A stretch of 64,000 bases of DNA. It comes from Timema cristinae (Eukaryota; Arthropoda; Insecta; Phasmatodea; Timematidae). The notes below the pieces were generated by a model, which did no database searches, was not told the DNA's origin, and was given only the letters and a program-made list of their open reading frames with translations. The position numbers and the translations under genes were made by a program. Below, one piece after another: positions 1-13,400 of the stretch (its first letter is position 1; the number at the start of each line of letters is the position of its first letter). Where the stretch lies: positions 11,571,928 to 11,635,927 of the forward strand of contig JBCFYV010000001.1 in NCBI GenBank assembly GCA_039000515.1, written 5' to 3'.

Positions 1-1851
1 ATAGTGAAATAATAAATTCACTATTTCAAATTTTATTTATATACAAGTTATTTTAAAACTCTGCTGTGACTGAAATATTTCAATTTTTAAAATATTAGCA
101 GTTTCTGATTGTTTTAGTATGTGATAAGTGAAATCATCAAAATGAAAATAACTAAGTTGAATGGGATCAATTCTTTCAAATAATTTTAAATAGTAACTAT
201 CTATGGGTGTAATAATTATAGTATATTTGACGTTAATATATTGTTGGTTTAGTTATTATAGTAGTGCAGTATTATTTTAACTGTTGTTTATTTTTATAGT
301 AATTATTATTTTAAATCTTTTGTACAGTATGTTAAAACTTTTTATTAAAATGTACTTAAACTTTGAACGACCATAATTATAAGCACAATACTTTTATATT
401 GCATATATTTAGACCTACTTCTTAAAATGGCTTATTGTTAGCAGAGACGAGGTGAAGTATCCATTTCCTACTCTTTTCGTTTGTGTTAGGTGGATATAAA
501 ATATATATTTTTTTTTCTTTAACAGCGTAAAATTAAAGTGGGAGTGGGAGAGAAAGGTTCTGAGTTCTGATGGTGTAGTAAAATATAATATTTTATATAG
601 AAATGTAACTCATTAACTTACAAATATAATGTAGATATTATTGGCTTGATTATAAAAAATGGGGTTAAGGTTTAAAATAAAATTCTATTTCAGCTGCACG
701 AGAACTCTTATCTCTAGACTACTGGGTATTTATATATTACTTCTAAATCACTTCTTCTCTTTGCTTGTCTAGTTGTCGTAGAAATTTAACATGATACAAA
801 TAATAAGAAACTGATTGACAACAATACTAGGGGTAAAACACATAAGAAATGCATTTACACCCAAATTTGATATTATATTGTAATATAACAAGTTTAAAGG
901 TTATCATGAATTTTTTTAAACTATTTTAAGTTATTTGTTGGATTATTTAAGTATTCTGAATTTTAACCTCATCAGAACCTGCCTGTGGAACTTCGTTAAC
1001 TAACATTTCTAATGAAATATAATTTACCTAAAATATATACATTAAAAAAAATTTAATTAACTTTAAATCTTGAAACAAAATTAAATTTTAGTGTTCATAA
1101 AATGTATATTATAATATATAAACTTTGTTTTATTAACAAAAAAATAAGCCAAAATTACTATACCATAATTTCATTAAATTTAAATAATTAGATTTAAAAA
1201 AAGCATAACCTTGAAACTTTTCAGAAGAAAAAAGTTCAACAATGTCTAAAATTATGGCAATGAAAGTTGAACAACATTTATTATTTAACCAAATTAGTCG
1301 CCAATGATATTATAAAAAATATAAATATAGCCTTGCTGCTCATAGTTCTATTTGTGTAAGCTATCTTGGGATTGTAAATGTATGTGGCTGATTAAAATTT
1401 TGTAAGAATGAAAAAACATTAGAAACTTCTCGACAATAGAAATTTGTTTGTTGAAAATGTAATCATGCTAAACAGATCTCCATATTTAATCATACATCTG
1501 AATATTTTTCTCACAAATACTCCCAGTTAAAATGGAGGCTTTGAGTCAACTTATTACATATCAAAATTATTGTACTTTATAGCACTCTCTCCTTTTTCTC
1601 TCTTGATTGGAAATTTAACTATCAAGGTTTTAAAACCATGTTTAAGACGATGCCTATAATAAAACAGAATAAAAACTTAATTACCTTGTTTAATTCTTCT
1701 AAAAACTCCTTCCGCCGTGAATAATACGAAAAATGTTCCAGATATACATCAAAGAGGTCATAAAATTGATATTCTAGGAAAAATTGCTGAGATGGTGAAA
1801 TATAGATGAAAATAACTATGTCACGCCTTGGTCTGGTTTCAGTAGGCGTAC
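1..1851. other. AT-rich stretch, no gene seen
   Basis: Very AT-rich sequence with homopolymer A/T runs. The short open frames present have no coding character: no GC-rich codons, no recognisable motifs, no paired splice sites. I see no gene here. Confidence 0.7.
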
Positions 1852-2292
1852 AGTAGGGGGTGCGAAGCTTCGGGACTTCGATTTGGCTTCGAACCAAACA
1901 TCATCTTCAACTTCACTTCGAAAAAAAAATGTCCGCTTCAAAGCTTTACCAATAAAAATATTGACAGCTAAAATGTTCAATTACTGCCATTTTGAGCTTT
2001 TTTGGACATTATAAATTCATATTCATCTGGAAAAAAATTTAAGTAAATGATTTGCATGTGGTTATAATAGCTTGATGTATCAGTTTGAAACAAAGTATTA
2101 CAAACGACTGTGCAATAAAACATTTTTGAAGTAATTTTAGTACATAAATAAATGTAAATAGCCACAATATAAAATGATTTCAAGCATAAAACAACTAATA
2201 AAAAATATTCGAATTTCGATTCAGCTTCGAGAATAATTCATATATTAAATTCGAGTTTGCTTCGAAATGAAAGAGTGGGCTTTGCACACCCC
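1852..2292. mobile_element. hAT-like non-autonomous DNA element
   Basis: The ends are imperfect inverted repeats: left AGTAGGGGGTGCGAAGC, right (reverse complement) AGGGGTGTGCAAAGC. The element is flanked by 8-bp direct repeats AGGCGTAC (1844-1851) and TGGCGTAC (2293-2300), which match at 7 of 8 positions. The interior repeats TTCGA-type words. An 8-bp duplication with GGGGTGTGCAAA-type termini is typical of hAT elements. No transposase frame is present, so this is a non-autonomous copy. Confidence 0.6.
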
Positions 2293-4500
2293 TGGCGTAC
2301 ATTATTCCTGTGTCCTTTGCACAGGCATCACGCAGTTTCAGGTGTTGTTTTTTTCAATGTACTTACCACAATTTGTCCACAAAGGACAAGCATTGCCATG
2401 AAACATCTTTTCCAATGAAACTTTCGGATGAAAACATAAAATAATTGTGAGTTTTTCTTTTTTGCATCCATGCCTACAACCTTCAGACTGAGGGATTTTT
2501 TTTTTTCCTTTGACTACCTGAAAATTGTCATTTGTAGAAATCTTATCGTGGGGGTACATTAGATTTTTAGTCATGACCAAGGGGTACAATCTAAATCTAA
2601 ATGGTAAGGTGCACCACACAGATTTTTCCCAGTTTTTATCTTAAGAGAGACATTTATTAAAAACTCGTCAAATTTGTGAAACAAAATAATAGGTATATAT
2701 ATTGTTGTAGAAACACTTCACCAAAGATCATAAATTAAATATTATACAGTGTTACTTACTTCATGTTATTAGGAGCTAGGAACACTGTTACAGTAAAATG
2801 AAGAAGAAGAAACATCTTTGTCCACCAAAGAGCTTAGGAATCAAATTCATTTTCAAAGACCTGAATTTAAAAGTGGATATATATATATATTTACTTGTAG
2901 CTCAGAAACTATTGGTTTTATAAAAACATATTATTTTAAATAAAAGAGGTTTATATTTAATATTACTACACCTTTACACAAGATATTTTGTATCTCAAAT
3001 AGTTGTGGAGAGATGATGAAAATGGGAAAATTTCCTTCATGTACCCTAAAAGTCATTTTCATGAAAATATTAGAGTTTTCATATTGTTTCTATTGATAAA
3101 AGTTTCAAGATATAAAATCTAATCAAAATCACTTAAGCAAATTTAAAAAAAAAATTGTTTGCCCTTCAGTAAGCTACCCTTAAATTTAGAGTTGGATATC
3201 TAATTCCAAAAAACCCTTAGGGGGGGGGGGGCCTTGTAAGAGCTCCAGATACCAAGTTTTATCCTAATTGGTAAAATAGTTAAGCTTTAGTCGGAGATAT
3301 AAAAAGACGGGATTTTTTTTTAGGGGGTCATGAAACGTTGACATTTATCAAAATTTAAAGATCCAATTTTTAACGATCACAATATTTGTCTCTCCGAGCT
3401 GTCGAGATAAATTAAAAAGTTTGAGAACCACTGATATAGAGGATAGTTGAGTTCCATGGATAGGGTAGCTCACATCTAAATGTGGGTATGGTTTGGGGGG
3501 GAGGGGGGAATAGGTTCTAAGATAATAATGACAAGGGATTTACAGTAAATTCGGAACATTCATTTCTTCGACCAGTTTATACTTGAGATAAATTAAAAAT
3601 GGTTTGCAGTAAAAGTAAGAATAAATAAGTAACTAGGATGATAAATAAATCGAAATGCAATTAATATTAATTACTTTATGAAATACAAAATCATATAAAA
3701 GTAAATAATGTTTGTTGTTATTAAACCCAAATATTTGTCCACAGTGCCAGAGAACTGCAGGTCTAAGTTACACAATAATGGCGAAATGTATTTCCACGGA
3801 TGTTCTCATTTTATAGTTAATATTGATTCATTTGAAAGTGAATTAATTTTATTGAAACTGTAGAATATTATATATATTTTGTAAAAACATTTAGATCACA
3901 AATTTAAGTTTCTTATTTCCACCCGGCTTATAGAAGCGGCTAGCGGACGTGTATAATATAAGAGTCTGAGGTTGAATCTAGCTGTTATTTGTCCCCGGTC
4001 ATAGACAAACATATACCAGACCACAGTCTTCAGGTTAAAACGGCTGCACTCACTGGAAGAGCTTGAGTTCTTCAACACGAGGATCGCTACGTGCAGTCCC
4101 AAGTGACAACATCACTATCAAGCAAGCATTTTTTTTTTAAAATAGTTCCAATTAATGATGGTTTTATTAGAGGACAGAACAAAAATTACCTTCTAGTGTC
4201 AATAAATCGGGTTTCACAAAGCTAGGTCCAGGTAGCGGTCCAACCCCCTTCCCATAAAGTCATAAACCAACCCCGCAACGAGCCTACTCAGACTGCACAT
4301 CACAAAGAAAACATAGAATATAACGGTCTTTTTTTTTGTGTTCAAATGAATACATGCAAATTGTATAGTTGCAAATAATCTTCAAATAATAACGTCGATT
4401 GGTTACTCGTTTGAAAAGCTTTGTTAATTGAAAGGAGGTGAGCTGGGGGGATTGCTGGTACTAATGTGTTTGAACCACCCCTTTACAGAACAATTTTAAA
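2293..4500. other. AT-rich stretch, no gene seen
   Basis: AT-rich sequence with a 12-G run at 3220-3231 and a TA-repeat near 2877-2891. No exon-like island or recognisable mobile element was seen. Confidence 0.6.
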
Positions 4501-4509
4501 GTGAGTTGT

Positions 4510-4740
4510 TTCACTTGTGCTGCTATCATGAATTGTTTCAAGTGCTGTTATCATTGATTGTATCCCCTGTAAGTGCTGTTATCATTGATTGTATCCCCTG
4601 TAAGTGCTGTTATCATTGATTGGTTCCCTTGTAAGTGCTGTTATAATTGATTGGTTCCCCTGTAAGTGCTGTTATCATTGATTGTATCCCCTGTAAGTGC
4701 TGTTATCATTGATTGGTTCCCTTGTAAGTGTTGTTATCAG
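4510..4740. repeat. 31-bp minisatellite, about 7 copies
   Basis: A word containing GTAAGTGCTGTTATCATTGA recurs about every 31 bp with minor variants (TTGTATCCCC or TTGGTTCCC). It lies just before a larger 36-bp array with an unrelated unit. Confidence 0.85.
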
Positions 4741-4809
4741 TGAGAACTGCCACTAGCACTCTCCAGTGTCCAGTGACTCAACCTGGCTCAAGGAACAGTG
4801 AAACTCTTG

Positions 4810-5835
4810 TAAGGCTGAGTGTCTGTTGTATACCTTGTCTGTGAGCTGTACTGAGTGTATGTTGTATACCTTGTCTGTGAGCTGTACTGAGTGTATGTTG
4901 TATACCTTGTCTGTGAGCTGGACTGAGTGTATGTTGTATACCTTGTCTGTGAGCTGGACTGAGTTTATGTTGTATACCTTGTCTGTGAGCTGTACTGAGT
5001 GTCTGTTGTATACCTTGTCTGTGAGCTGGACTGAGTTTATGTTGTATACCTTGTCTGTGAGCTGGACTGAGTTTATGTTGTATACCTTGTCTGTGAGCTG
5101 GACTGAGTTTATGTTGTATACCTTGTCTGTGAGCTGGACTGAGTTTATGTTGTATACCTTGTCTGTGAGCTGGACTGAGTTTATGTTGTATACCTTGTCT
5201 GTGAGCTGGACTGAGTGTCTGTTGTATACCTTGTCTGTGAGCTGGACTGAGTTTATGTTGTATACCTTGTCTGTGAGCTGGACTGAGTGTCTGTTGTATA
5301 CCTTGTCTGTGAGCTGGACTGAGTTTATGTTGTATACCTTGTCTGTGAGCTGTACTGAGTGTATGTTGTATACCTTGTCTGTGAGCTGGACTGAGTGTCT
5401 GTTGTATACCTTGTCTGTGAGCTGGACTGAGTGTATGTTGTATACCTTGTCTGTGAGCTGTACTGATTGTATGTTGTATACCTTGTCTGTGAGCTGTACT
5501 GAGTGTATGTTGTATACCTTGTCTGTGAGCTGGACTGAGTGTATGTTGTATACCTTGTCTGTGAGCTGGACTGAGTGTCTGTTGTATACCTTGTCTGTGA
5601 GCTGGACTGAGTGTATGTTGTATACCTTGTCTGTGAGCTGTACTGAGTGTATGTTGTATACCTTGTCTGTGAGCTGTACTGAGTGTATGTTGTATACCTT
5701 GTCTGTGAGCTGTACTGAGTGTATGTTATATACCTTGTCTGTGAGCTGGACTGAGTGTATGTTGTATACCTTGTCTGTGAGCTGGACTGAGTGTATGTTG
5801 TATACCTTGTCTGTGAGCTGTACTGAGTGTCTGGT
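4810..5835. repeat. 36-bp minisatellite, about 28 copies
   Basis: The unit contains TTGTATACCTTGTCTGTGAG followed by CTGKACTGAGTGTMTG. The period is exactly 36 bp with only substitutions, at two or three fixed variable positions. Because 36 is divisible by three and the unit lacks stops in several frames, it stays open on both strands for hundreds of codons. Those frames are artefacts of the repeat, not genes. Confidence 0.97.
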
Positions 5836-5839
5836 GTCA

Positions 5840-6293
5840 AGCACACCAACCTTCCCACAAACCTGACCAGTAAAGCTCCCTTGTGTGTTGGTATCCCTGC
5901 CTAGCTCCCAGGTCAGTATCAGACAGAACCACTGATCCTATCGTTCCCAACATTTTTTACTGCTCTGTTTTATTTATTTTGAATCAGATGGAGCCACGCT
6001 AAGGCTCGTTCATAAGTTGTCGGTTTCTTCACATTAGGGATCTTTTTTTTTTTTTTTCAAAAATTTTAAAAATCATATTCCCACATAGAAAACAATACAA
6101 TAGCATGGCTTATTATCAAAATCATTATTTTAGGTCCAAGTCCTGAATTACAAAATTTTATTGGCTATAAATTGCAATTTCCATATAAAGTACGTGCTGT
6201 TTGTCAACAAACATTAGGCTATGGAACGTTGCGCTTCCATAAACATCTCACCATTGACATGTACAGTCTGACGGGTAGACTTGAGGAAAAATA

Positions 6294-6331
<38 letters not shown>

Positions 6332-7216
6332 GTGTTGGTCCCTAAATCAAAGCTGTTTTACGAGTTCACCCTGAGACAATCTCATTGGCACAGACTCGAA
6401 TTTAAACAAACAAGTATAGGCCGTTATTGGCACGTGAATTTTTTTGTCACAATGACTTCACCTGTGTTATTATTAGCACGATTAATTGCTGTATAGTTCT
6501 TACACGAAATTTCTTAAATTCAAACAAGTCGTTCTCTTAACCGATCTTTCAAACATACACAGGAGATATTCTACTTTCTAGGGATACAGCTTACTGGGTT
6601 CCATTTTCCTGCTTGGCTGATAGATTTATAAATGGTAAATTTTGTGTTTACTTCTAGCCTCTCCCCCTCCCCTCTCTGGCGTTCTAAATAATAACTTGAC
6701 GGCCTGGGTTAGGTTTGTTTAGTTAATAATTAAAAGCAGCTGTCAGTTTTTTTTAATACATTAAACTAAATATTGGTAGCGTTACAGACAATCAACTGGG
6801 GGTGTTAAGTTATTCAGACGTTTTGACTCGCGTATTGATTGTAAACCTCCTCAGAGAGAAGCGTACAAATAAAAAATGTTCGCTTTGTTGTTAAAATAGG
6901 CTTACATTTGTCGTAAATTGGTGGCAGTGCGCTCGTAAGAAAGTGTTTGTTCTATTATTTTTTTAATCGTTTGAAATTAATTCCATCCACACTTGTGAAT
7001 TATTGCCTAACAGCATCGGTAAGGGAATTACTAATTGTGGTCGTCTTCGGTCTAGCGCTAGTCACTTTCTTAATAAATTAGGTTTTTTTTACTTATGAAA
7101 CATTATTCATATTATAAGAATGTTTCTTAACACTTCGGAAAATTTCGTGACTCTCCGACACGTTCCGTGAGTCACGTGGTATCGTTCCGGCGAGTCTCGG
7201 GACTATCCGTCAGTTT
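5840..7216. other. Region 3' of gene 1, no gene seen
   Basis: Downstream flank of the minus-strand gene 1. It holds an ATT microsatellite (about 6296-6330) and otherwise AT-rich sequence. I could not pick a confident polyadenylation signal for gene 1. Confidence 0.5.
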
Positions 7217-7432
7217 TTAAGTCTCGTTCTCTAGCGTGAACGACAAGGCCTTCATGAGTCTGAAGCTCTTTGACAGCGGCACGTTACTGTCGTAAAGCTT
7301 CCCGGAGGCCTTGCAGTCTACGTAGAACCACCAGTTGCACATGAGGATGCTTTGGTCGAACAGCGTGAACTCCGGACAGCTGTAGCTCTTGTCCACCATC
7401 TTGTCGTCGACGCTGGCGCATGCGTGGAACAC
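7217..7432 (-). CDS. Gene 1 terminal exon: C-terminal half of the CBM14 domain
   Basis: 72 codons including the TAA stop. It starts at GTG TTC right after a good acceptor (tccgcag) in phase 0. It carries Cys3 to Cys6 of the chitin-binding domain (VFHAC, YSC, MC, YVDC), with the WW aromatic pair common in chitin-binding members. A tail [18 protein letters not shown] follows and is closely matched in gene 2. Confidence 0.9.
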   Translation of the reverse strand: MFHACASVDDKMVDKSYSCPEFTLFDQSILMCNWWFYVDCKASGKLYDSNVPLSKSFRLMKALSFTLENET

Positions 7433-10400
7433 CTGCGGACGTGAAGCACGACATGGTTGTCAGCCATTTGGCAAGCAGTTAACTGTACCCAACACTTTTC
7501 ATCAGTCATCAGTCAAGCTCCTTGCAGCCTTATTTGAAAAATATTTTCTAGATCAGTGGTGTAACCAGGGGTTAAATGGTAGTTTTATTCCTCCCCTCTC
7601 TACCTGCCCCCAATCTGATTTTCTTTGAATCAAAAATAATGCATGCGTTTTGTTATACTTGAGCTTATTTATGATATGTGTGTGGTTGTTTTAGGAATAT
7701 ACATATCAAGGAAAATTAACCAGCAAAGATATTATTGTTGTGGAAATGATTTTTTGTATATAAATATTTTCACTATTAAAATTTAAACTTGGATTAAGAT
7801 GTAAATAACCTTAAACTTTTTATCTCCATACAAAATTTCTAGTTACACCACTGTTCTTAACACGTATGCATTCCTTATGTCTTTTTTTACGCACCGCGTT
7901 TTACTACCTGTTCGGATTATATGCTTATGTAGGCCAACTAATTACGAATAATCTATTAGGGATTAGGAAGGCTATATTTAAGGAAATGTACACGCATTTG
8001 CGTGAAGGGAGAGTGAAAAACCATTTTGGAAAAAACCTCAGTACACCCAAATAAGATTTAAACCCTTATCTTATCTCCCCATAAATGACCGTCTCAACCT
8101 GTTGTGAGAGTGACACCTTAGACTATTCAGCCACCGAAGCGAGAATTAATGCAAAAGAAGCGTGTTGCACGGCCGATGCGATTGTCAGGAAGTGACAAGG
8201 GGGAGTTGGTCGTGTATGTACCGTGCATCCCAAGGTCGTGTCAGCGTAGATCCCGGGGAAGTACTTCTGTTCTCGACACAGGAAGCTGGAGGTAGGGAGG
8301 TGAGTTGCATCGCCGGTCCGGACGAGGTCATGGGGGATGTCCGGGTAGCCCGGGGGATAGTAGTCCCTGGGGGCGAGACGTAAACTGAGCGGATGGGCGA
8401 GGGAGCCCCTTTGGTCGTCGCCCCTTGAGGAGAGTCCTGGACAAAAATGGGTGCATTAGTACAAGTTGTTTGGAGCTAAGCTGTAACAATCCACAGGTGA
8501 CTAGTGTAACATAACGGGGTAGTTCCTTTGAACTGGTCCCTAGTGCTGTAACAATCCACAGGTAACTAGTGTAACATACGGGGTAGTTCCTTTGAACTGG
8601 TCCCTAGTGCTGTAACAATCCACAGGTGACTAGTGTAACATACGGGGCAGTTCCTTTGAACTGTACTATTACAGGAGTTCCCAAACTTTTTTAAAACCAC
8701 ACCCCTTCACAATGTTAGTTTCATTTTCCGCGTGATGCCCTTGTACCCAATATTTCCTGTTGACGCCCCTTGTACCTAATATTATCCGTGTGACGCCCTT
8801 GTACCTAATATTTTCCACGTGAGCCCTTGTACCAATATTTTCCGTGTGACGCCCTTGTACCCAATATTTTCCGCGTGACGCCCTTGTACCCAATATTTTC
8901 CGTGTGACGCCCTTGTACCCATTATTTTAAATAAAATTGTCCAGATTAAATTGGTGGCATTTAAAAAAATAAAATTACAATTTACATTAATAGCTTGTAT
9001 TCTTTTAAAATATTTAAAAATACAAAATTAGAAAAAACCTCAGAATTGAATAAGGAGGAATTAGAGTAAACATGTTTTTTGTTGTTATGACCTCATGTGT
9101 ACAGTTTGTTCAAAATGGCGAAACATCTCAACCTGTTTTTTATGATTTCAGTTTCAGTTTTTTGCTAACATTTCAAAATGAAACTATTCATTGTAAGTTT
9201 TAGTTTTTCCTTATAGCCGCCTCGCGACGCCTCGGGACGCCTCGGGACGTCGTTACGCACAGTTTGGGATCCTTTGCCCTAATACCTCCTCCCCTTGAGT
9301 GTAAGCCATTCAACAAAAACTGTCGAATGCATAGCAACCAGGTCGGTCAACTTAGCTATATTGGTCACGTGTCATCCTACTGAACAAAGAGTCCCGTAAT
9401 CGATTCCCGGCTTATCCGAAAAAAATATAATTTGTATTAGTAAAGGGGAAAAAAAGGCTGCCTGTTTCACAGCAATAAATCAACATCTGAGAGGTTAGTG
9501 TTTGTGATTAGTTTGTAAGTCATGTGCTAGTGTAATCTATCTGTTCAATAATAGTACAATAACTACACCCTCCTCCTAAAATTAAGGCACTGAGAATGGT
9601 TGTTTTTATAGTTTCTGTCTTGGCATGCCTGAGAAGGTGTGAAATATCCTGATTTAGCTTCCAGTACAACTAATATATTTCCCCTTATGTTTGTAAACGT
9701 TTCTTTTAAATTATCACTCTATTCATCCAACTTAGAGTTAGCATTTAAACTCTAACTCTGAGTCTATGTGAGACACTGCCACAAGTCCTCACCAGGAAGT
9801 GGTTGCTGGCGGACTGCAAAGCCTTCCTGAAAGCCCGTGGAGCGGCTGCGGATCCGGAACCGTTCTTAGGTTTGGGCGAGGCGTTCAACCACTTGTACGG
9901 CGTCTTGGAGGCGGGAATCGACGCCGGGATGAGACTCTTCTTGCCGCCCTGAAAATATAATGAGAGCATAACTGTCATTATAGCAACAATAGCTATAGGT
10001 AGGCAACACAGAGTGCTCTCTAGTGTGTCAGTAGTTATCAAGGGGTAAGAGCTTGTTACAAGCTGCCTGTCAGCCTCCTGGATAGCTATAGGTAGGCAAC
10101 ACAACGTGCTCTCTAGTGTGTCAGTAGTTATCAAGGGGTAAGAGCTTGTTACAAGCTGCCTGTCAGCCTCCTGGATAGCTATAGGTAGGCAACACAACGT
10201 GCTCTCTAGTGTGTCAGTAGTTATCAAGGGGTAAGAGCTTGTTACAAGCTGCCTGTCAGCCCCCTGGATAGCTATAGGTAGGCAACACAACGTACTCTCT
10301 AGTGTGTCAGTAGTTATCAAGGGGTAAGAGCTTGTTACAAGCTGCCTGTCAGCCTCCTGGATAGCTATAGGTAGGCAACACAACGTACTCTCTAGTGTGT

Positions 10401-13400
10401 CAGTAGTTATCAAGGGGTAAGAGCTTGTTACAAGCTGCCTGTCAGCCTCCTGGATAGCTATAGGTAGGCAACACAACGTGCTCTCTAGTGTGTCAGTAGT
10501 TATCAAGGGTAAGAGCTTGTTACAAGCTGCCTGTCAGCCCCCTGGATAGCTATAGGTAGGCAACACAGCGTGCTCTCTAGTGTGTGAGTAGTTATCAAGG
10601 GGTAAGAGCGTGTTACAAGTTGCCTATTAGCTTCATGCCCCGTATTCTTGTAACACGATGGATAGGTTTGTAAATAATTTTAATAAATAATTAATTTATA
10701 TTTTCAATATTTAAAGTATAACAATTCATTTAAGTAAAATTTTGGAATGTAGATTACATCTGTTCAGTTATAGCATAAAATTAATCTATTTAATTAATAA
10801 TATTTGGGTAATTTAAGGGGTCTGCCTACCAAAACGCTTGGACGCGTTGCAAATTTCTAGAAACCACGTAATATTTAAAAAATCATTTGTTATTTCAAAA
10901 TACGGTTCACACCAAAATGGAAGGTATGGTTATCAATATATCCCTATGGTACTAAAAACCTGAAATTTTACAATTTCATGAAAATTGATAAATGCTTAAA
11001 TTAACTCAGTTGCAAGGATGTAGCACTCAAAATGTTGCAGTTCTGAGATCAAAGCAACTTGTTAGAAACAGATATCTAGCCTCCCTCAAAAAGTTAATTA
11101 ATATTTTTAACAAAGGTCGTAACATAACTTCTTAAGATCATTTAGCATTTTTTAAGTGGTTATGAAGCACTTTCTATAAATATAACCTTCCTCATCCTTA
11201 AAACCATTAGTTTAATTAGTATGTAAGCGAATAATCCAAACAGGTAGTAAGTAAGTTGCGGTGCTGAAATAAAATGAAATACCATTTTAATCAGTAAATT
11301 CAATTTTTAACTTATATAAAGTGAATATAAATAAATATATATATATATATAGCAAGTGCCAAATGTACTTGAGGTTGTTCTCACTGGTACAGCTTGCAAG
11401 TGCAAACTGTACTTGAGGTTGTTCTCACTGGTACAGCTTGCAAGTTCAAACTGTACTTGAGGTTGTTCTCACTGGTACAGTTTGCAAGTGCAAACTGTAC
11501 TTGAGGTTGTTCTCACTGGTACAGCTTGCAAGTGCAAACTGTACTTGAGGTTGTTCTCCCTGGTACAGCTTGAAAGTGCAAACTGTACTTGAGGTTGTTC
11601 TCACTAGCTTACTGGTACAGCTTGCAAGTGCCAACTGTACTTGAGGTTGTTCTCACTGGACAGCTTGCAAGTTCAAACTGTACTTGAGGTTGTTCTCACT
11701 GGTACAGCTTGCAAGTTCAAACTGTACTTGAGGTTGTTCTCACTGGTACAGCTTGCAAGTGCAAACTGTACTTGAGGTTGTTCTCACTGGTACAGCTTGC
11801 AAGTTCAAACTGTACTTGAGGTTGTTCTCACTGGTACAGCTTGCAAGTGCAAACTGTACTTGAGGTTGTTCTCACTGGTACAGCTTGAAAGTGCAAACTG
11901 TACTTGAGGTTGTTCTCACTGGTACAGCTTGCAAGTGCAAACTGTACTTGAGGTTGTTCTCACTGGTACAGCTTGAAAGTGCAAACTGTACTTGAGGTTG
12001 TTCTCACTGGTACATCTTGCAAGTGCAAACTGTACTTGAGGTTGTTCTCACTGGTACATCTTGCAAGTGCAAACTGTACTTGAGGTTGTTCTCACCGGTA
12101 CATCTTGCAAGTGCAAACTGTACTTGAGGTTGTTCTCACCGGTACATCTTGCAAGTGCAAACTGTACTTGAGGTTGTCTTATTAACTTGTTGTTCACTTA
12201 TTAAATAACTCGAGTATTATTTACTCACTCTCTGTCGTCACACTTTCTCTCAACGCATGACGTACAATCTTCTTCCTTGAAGTGTTTTAGTAAAAACTAT
12301 AATTATGGATACAAGTGGTGGTGAACATTTTGTTAGAGTGATACTTAACCTTTTGAAAACATGAGAATAGTGTCGAAAATATCATTATAACCTCTAATGT
12401 TATCCTCATAGTAGGTCAAGATCATCTAGAAATAGGTTTATTTTATTTTGTGAAAGTTCATCAGTAACGTTATCATATAAATTCACCCAAATTTCAATGT
12501 ATACCATGATGCTATGCCTACTAGTTTGTTTAAGAACATAAGAGGTATTTCATATAAGTTATCTGAAACTAACAAGACAGTAAAACATATATATGTGGCC
12601 GATAATGTTTGATTAAAACGTAAATATAAAGATAACAATATGTTTAAAGGCAGCGATATAGCGCTGAGAAATGTGTTATCAAACAAAATTATGGATGTGT
12701 TACTAAACAAATCTGTATTCGAATGATAGATATGTTAATAGACAATACGATATAAAAATAATAGATGTGTTACTACACAAAACGATATAGTAATAGTAAA
12801 TTTGTCACTAAACAAAATATATAGAAATGATAGATGTGTTACTAACCGAAACGATATAGAAATTATAGATTTGCTACTAAACAAAACGATATAGAAATAA
12901 AATACGTGTTACTAAACAAAACTATATAAAAAAGATAGATGTGTTACTAAACAAAATATATAGAAATTATAGATGTGTTACTAAACGAAACTATATAGAA
13001 ATCTTATATGTGTTACTGAACAAAACGATATAGACAAAATAGATGTGTTATTTAATAAAACTATATAAAAATGATAAATGCATTACTAAACAAAAGTATA
13101 TATAAATAATAGATGTGTTACTAAACAAAACAATATAGTAATAAAATAATGGTCACTAAACAAAATATGTAGAAATGATAGATGTGCTAATAAACAAAAC
13201 GATATAGAAATAATGGATGGGTTACCAAACAAAAGACATAGTAATAATAAATGTGTTACTAAAGCAAACTATATAGCAATGACCGAACTACCTTGTTCAA
13301 CTGGTTGATGTCGCGACGCCCTTGAGGTGAGCGTCTCCTGTCCTCCGTGGCGGCGAACGTCGGTTTGAATCCCATCTCGTCCCCCAGACTCAGTCCTGCC

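Noticed and set aside
4753..5866. Long repetitive open frames on both strands (over 340 codons each)
   Set aside because: They arise from a 36-bp minisatellite with no stops. Both strands are open at once, there is no leader or splice evidence, and the frames end where the array ends.
9745..10506. 253-codon frame with 31-residue repeats running into a real exon
   Set aside because: A 93-bp intronic array that happens to be in frame with exon 4. The acceptor at 9949-9950 excludes it, and the repeat is not protein-like.
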